Assembly (NCBI GenBank): GCA_021825025.1
Contig: JAKAIP010000048.1
Location: forward strand, 1 to 5,783
Direction of reading: 5' to 3'
DNA: 5,783 nucleotides
From: a bacterium
GTDB lineage: Bacteria; Patescibacteria; Paceibacteria; UBA9973; SBAW01
A model generated the notes under the pieces. It made no database searches. It was not told where the DNA came from and saw nothing but the letters and a program-made list of their open reading frames with translations. The position numbers were made by a program, and so were the translations under genes. The stretch's first letter is position 1. The number at the start of each line of letters is the position of its first letter. Of this stretch, positions 3,983-5,783 are shown one piece after another.

Positions 3983-5783
3983 ATGCGGAAAGAGAAACAT
4001 GTATCCGCTGCACAAACAAAGCTATTTGCCGGTGATACTCATCGTCCAGCAATAACAATACCTCTTCTAGAACCAGTACGGCACTTTTTTGGGGAATTCT
4101 CCTTCCTCACTTCTCATTTATATATTGTACGAGCGGTACTATTGTTTACTGTGTACATTGTCACTGCTCGTATCGGGCTTGCCTTATTTCCTGTACACAC
4201 CTTCGCAACTTTCCTCTGGGTGCCAACCGGTATCGGACTCGCTGCGCTGTTTCTGTGGGGTATGGAACTATGGCCGGCAATTGCCCTAGGAGCATTGGTT
4301 GTTGCCCTTTCTCTTGGTGCTCCTTTTCTAATTGCCTTAGGCATGACAGTCGGCAATACCTTGGAAGCGCTAGTAGGTGTTGATTTTTTGCGGCGCTACA
4401 CGCCGATCGATCCAAGTTTTGGACGCCTGCGAGATGCGCTTTATTTTTTTGTAGTCGCACTGTTCGTGACCACGATCAGCGCAAGCATAGGAACCGGCAG
4501 CCTTTTGTTTGGGGGCCTCATCACGCATGCCGTTTTTTCCAAAACCTGGATTACGTGGTGGATAGGGGATCTGCTTGGTGTCTTTCTTATCACACCACTC
4601 ATCTTAGTGTGGTGCTCGCCTGCCTATGTAAAACCTTCTTGGAGAAAAGCAATAGAAAGCATAGTGCTGTTTGCAACGTTGGTCGGATTTTCCTTTCTCA
4701 TTTTTTGGACCAATTTACAAGAAATAGAGCTGTTTCCCATTATCTACTTCATCTTCATTCCGCTTATGTGGGCTGCTTTGCGCAGTAGCCCGCGTGGTAT
4801 TACTGCCGCATTGACCCTCCTCTCAGGTATTACTTTAACCGCTGCATTCTTGCATAAGGGCGCCTTTGTTACCGTATCAACCTATGAAGGGCTTCTTTCG
4901 CTGGAACTGTTTCTCGGATTTCTTATCATTATCTTTATCTCATTTACTTCCATTGCCGAAGAACAGAAAACGCTTTCTCGTACGCTGGCACATACTGTGG
5001 AACAACTTGATGACGCAGTACAGCGATTAAATGCGGAAGATAAGTTAAAGAACGAATTTATCGCCACACTTGCCCATGAAGTGCGCAATCCATTGGCACC
5101 TATCCTAAGCTCATTGGAGATAGCAAAACTGCGTGCGGTTGATTTACAACAGCAAACTATTCTTGAACCACTCGATACCATAGGATCACATCTGCGCACC
5201 ATTGTGAAATTACTGGAAGATTTGCTCGATATCTCCCGCATTAGTGAAAAAAAATTAAAATTAAATATTGAAAGTGTCCAGATACAAGACTTGATCGAAC
5301 ATAGCGTAGAGACTGTGGAAGACTTTTACACATCGCGCCGCCATACGCTCATACTATCCATGCCTGAAAAACCTATTTGGATGCGGGTAGACCCGCTCCG
5401 ATTTGAACAGATTATCAATAACTTGCTGTACAATGCTGCAAAGTACACGAATCCAGGAGGACGTATTGAACTGAGTGCCCAAGTGAGTAACAAAGAACTT
5501 CGTATCGCTCTGCGGGACAACGGGCTGGGTATTGAACCACAGCTCCTTAAAAAAATATTCGAACCGTTTCGACAGGGCACTATTGCCACACCGATCGGAA
5601 CAGGGCTCGGCATCGGCTTGTCATTGAGCAAACAGCTCGTTGAAATGCACCATGGAAAAATCTGGGCAGAAAGCAAAGGAGCCGGTCATGGCAGTACCTT
5701 TTGGATTGCACTCCCCTTGTCTTCCTCCGTGCAGCTGCCGATGATAACCTCGCGGATATTCCATACACCCCCGGAAACAGAGC
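3983..5783 (+). CDS. MASE1-domain histidine kinase (3' end outside window)
   Basis: This large membrane histidine kinase is open from ATG 3983 to the right edge, 600 codons plus one base. After about 40 polar residues come about eight to ten hydrophobic helices (residues about 45-345) with MASE1 signatures: FLWVPTGIGLAALFLWG in the second helix and WWIGDLLGVFLITPLILVW around D196. MASE1 is an integral-membrane sensory module whose ligand is generally unknown. A coiled linker (about 347-360) leads to HisKA with H365 in LAHEVRNPLAPI, then HATPase with N484 (NLLYNAAKYT), G1 DNGLGI at 512, F-box FEPFRQG and G2 GTGLGIGL at 539-546. All catalytic boxes are intact, so it should be active. The ATPase domain ends near 575; what follows is unresolved, and a receiver domain is possible outside. 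GAAG upstream is a weak SD. Its start 8 bases after the DHp gene suggests one transcript. Confidence 0.95.
   Translation, partial: MRKEKHVSAAQTKLFAGDTHRPAITIPLLEPVRHFFGEFSFLTSHLYIVRAVLLFTVYIVTARIGLALFPVHTFATFLWVPTGIGLAALFLWGMELWPAIALGALVVALSLGAPFLIALGMTVGNTLEALVGVDFLRRYTPIDPSFGRLRDALYFFVVALFVTTISASIGTGSLLFGGLITHAVFSKTWITWWIGDLLGVFLITPLILVWCSPAYVKPSWRKAIESIVLFATLVGFSFLIFWTNLQEIELFPIIYFIFIPLMWAALRSSPRGITAALTLLSGITLTAAFLHKGAFVTVSTYEGLLSLELFLGFLIIIFISFTSIAEEQKTLSRTLAHTVEQLDDAVQRLNAEDKLKNEFIATLAHEVRNPLAPILSSLEIAKLRAVDLQQQTILEPLDTIGSHLRTIVKLLEDLLDISRISEKKLKLNIESVQIQDLIEHSVETVEDFYTSRRHTLILSMPEKPIWMRVDPLRFEQIINNLLYNAAKYTNPGGRIELSAQVSNKELRIALRDNGLGIEPQLLKKIFEPFRQGTIATPIGTGLGIGLSLSKQLVEMHHGKIWAESKGAGHGSTFWIALPLSSSVQLPMITSRIFHTPPETE

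Noticed and set aside
4089..4460. Short ORFs on both strands within the MASE1 kinase
   Set aside because: They are shadows of the continuous kinase frame, which carries all family motifs.
4882..5768. Minus-strand ORFs opposite the kinase catalytic domains
   Set aside because: Ser/Arg/Cys-rich antisense shadows with no SD or family motif.
5708..5783. Alternative frame at the end of the MASE1 kinase resembling the DDN start of a receiver domain
   Set aside because: The residues around it (RAADDNLADIP) lack the hydrophobic first strand of a receiver, and the kinase frame stays open to the edge.
1..5783. CRISPR array, tRNA, rRNA or insertion sequence
   Set aside because: No regularly spaced repeats, no RNA gene signature, no transposase and no terminal inverted repeats were seen.

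Overview
This window reads as bacterial chromosomal DNA, with every gene I can support on the plus strand. It holds the end of an ion-pumping ATPase, a few small genes and a dense two-component signalling cluster. The standard genetic code fits, since both TGA and TAG close good genes. The compact layout, frequent leaders without a ribosome binding site, and a SemiSWEET with an N-terminal extension carrying HH, RKR and EPYPHP motifs remind me of Patescibacteria (CPR, Parcubacteria-like) genomes. That placement is recall-based inference; no rRNA or marker gene is present to prove it.

Layout. Positions 3-935 hold the C-terminal part of a P3A-like (proton-pump type) P-type ATPase, cut by the left edge. 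Positions 936-1070 are non-coding, with a knot of short palindromes next to a possible promoter and a small hairpin. A 67-residue unknown protein (1071-1274) with a helix-turn-helix-like stretch is followed by a GC-rich hairpin (1279-1310). A SemiSWEET sugar transporter gene (1347-1678) has all three membrane helices, but its third is reached only through a -1 frame change at a run of six T. Positions 1679-1836 are non-coding, with tandem direct repeats ahead of the regulator.

Signalling cluster. An OmpR-family response regulator (1837-2514) is followed 13 bases later by a sensor kinase with two membrane helices and almost no extracellular part (about 2528-3478). Then come a doubtful small ORF (3475-3717) joined to its neighbours by 4-base overlaps, a stand-alone histidine-kinase dimerisation/phosphoacceptor domain without an ATPase domain (3714 or 3741 to 3974), and a large MASE1-domain histidine kinase (3983 to beyond the right edge). 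The last gene is open to the window end.

How they may work together. The regulator and first kinase look like a cognate pair. The spacing suggests that the phosphoacceptor-only protein and the MASE1 kinase are co-transcribed with them, so two kinases and a possible phosphotransfer or decoy protein could feed one DNA-binding regulator. The main points to recheck are the SemiSWEET frameshift, the kinase fragment, and the competing reading frames at 3447-3713.
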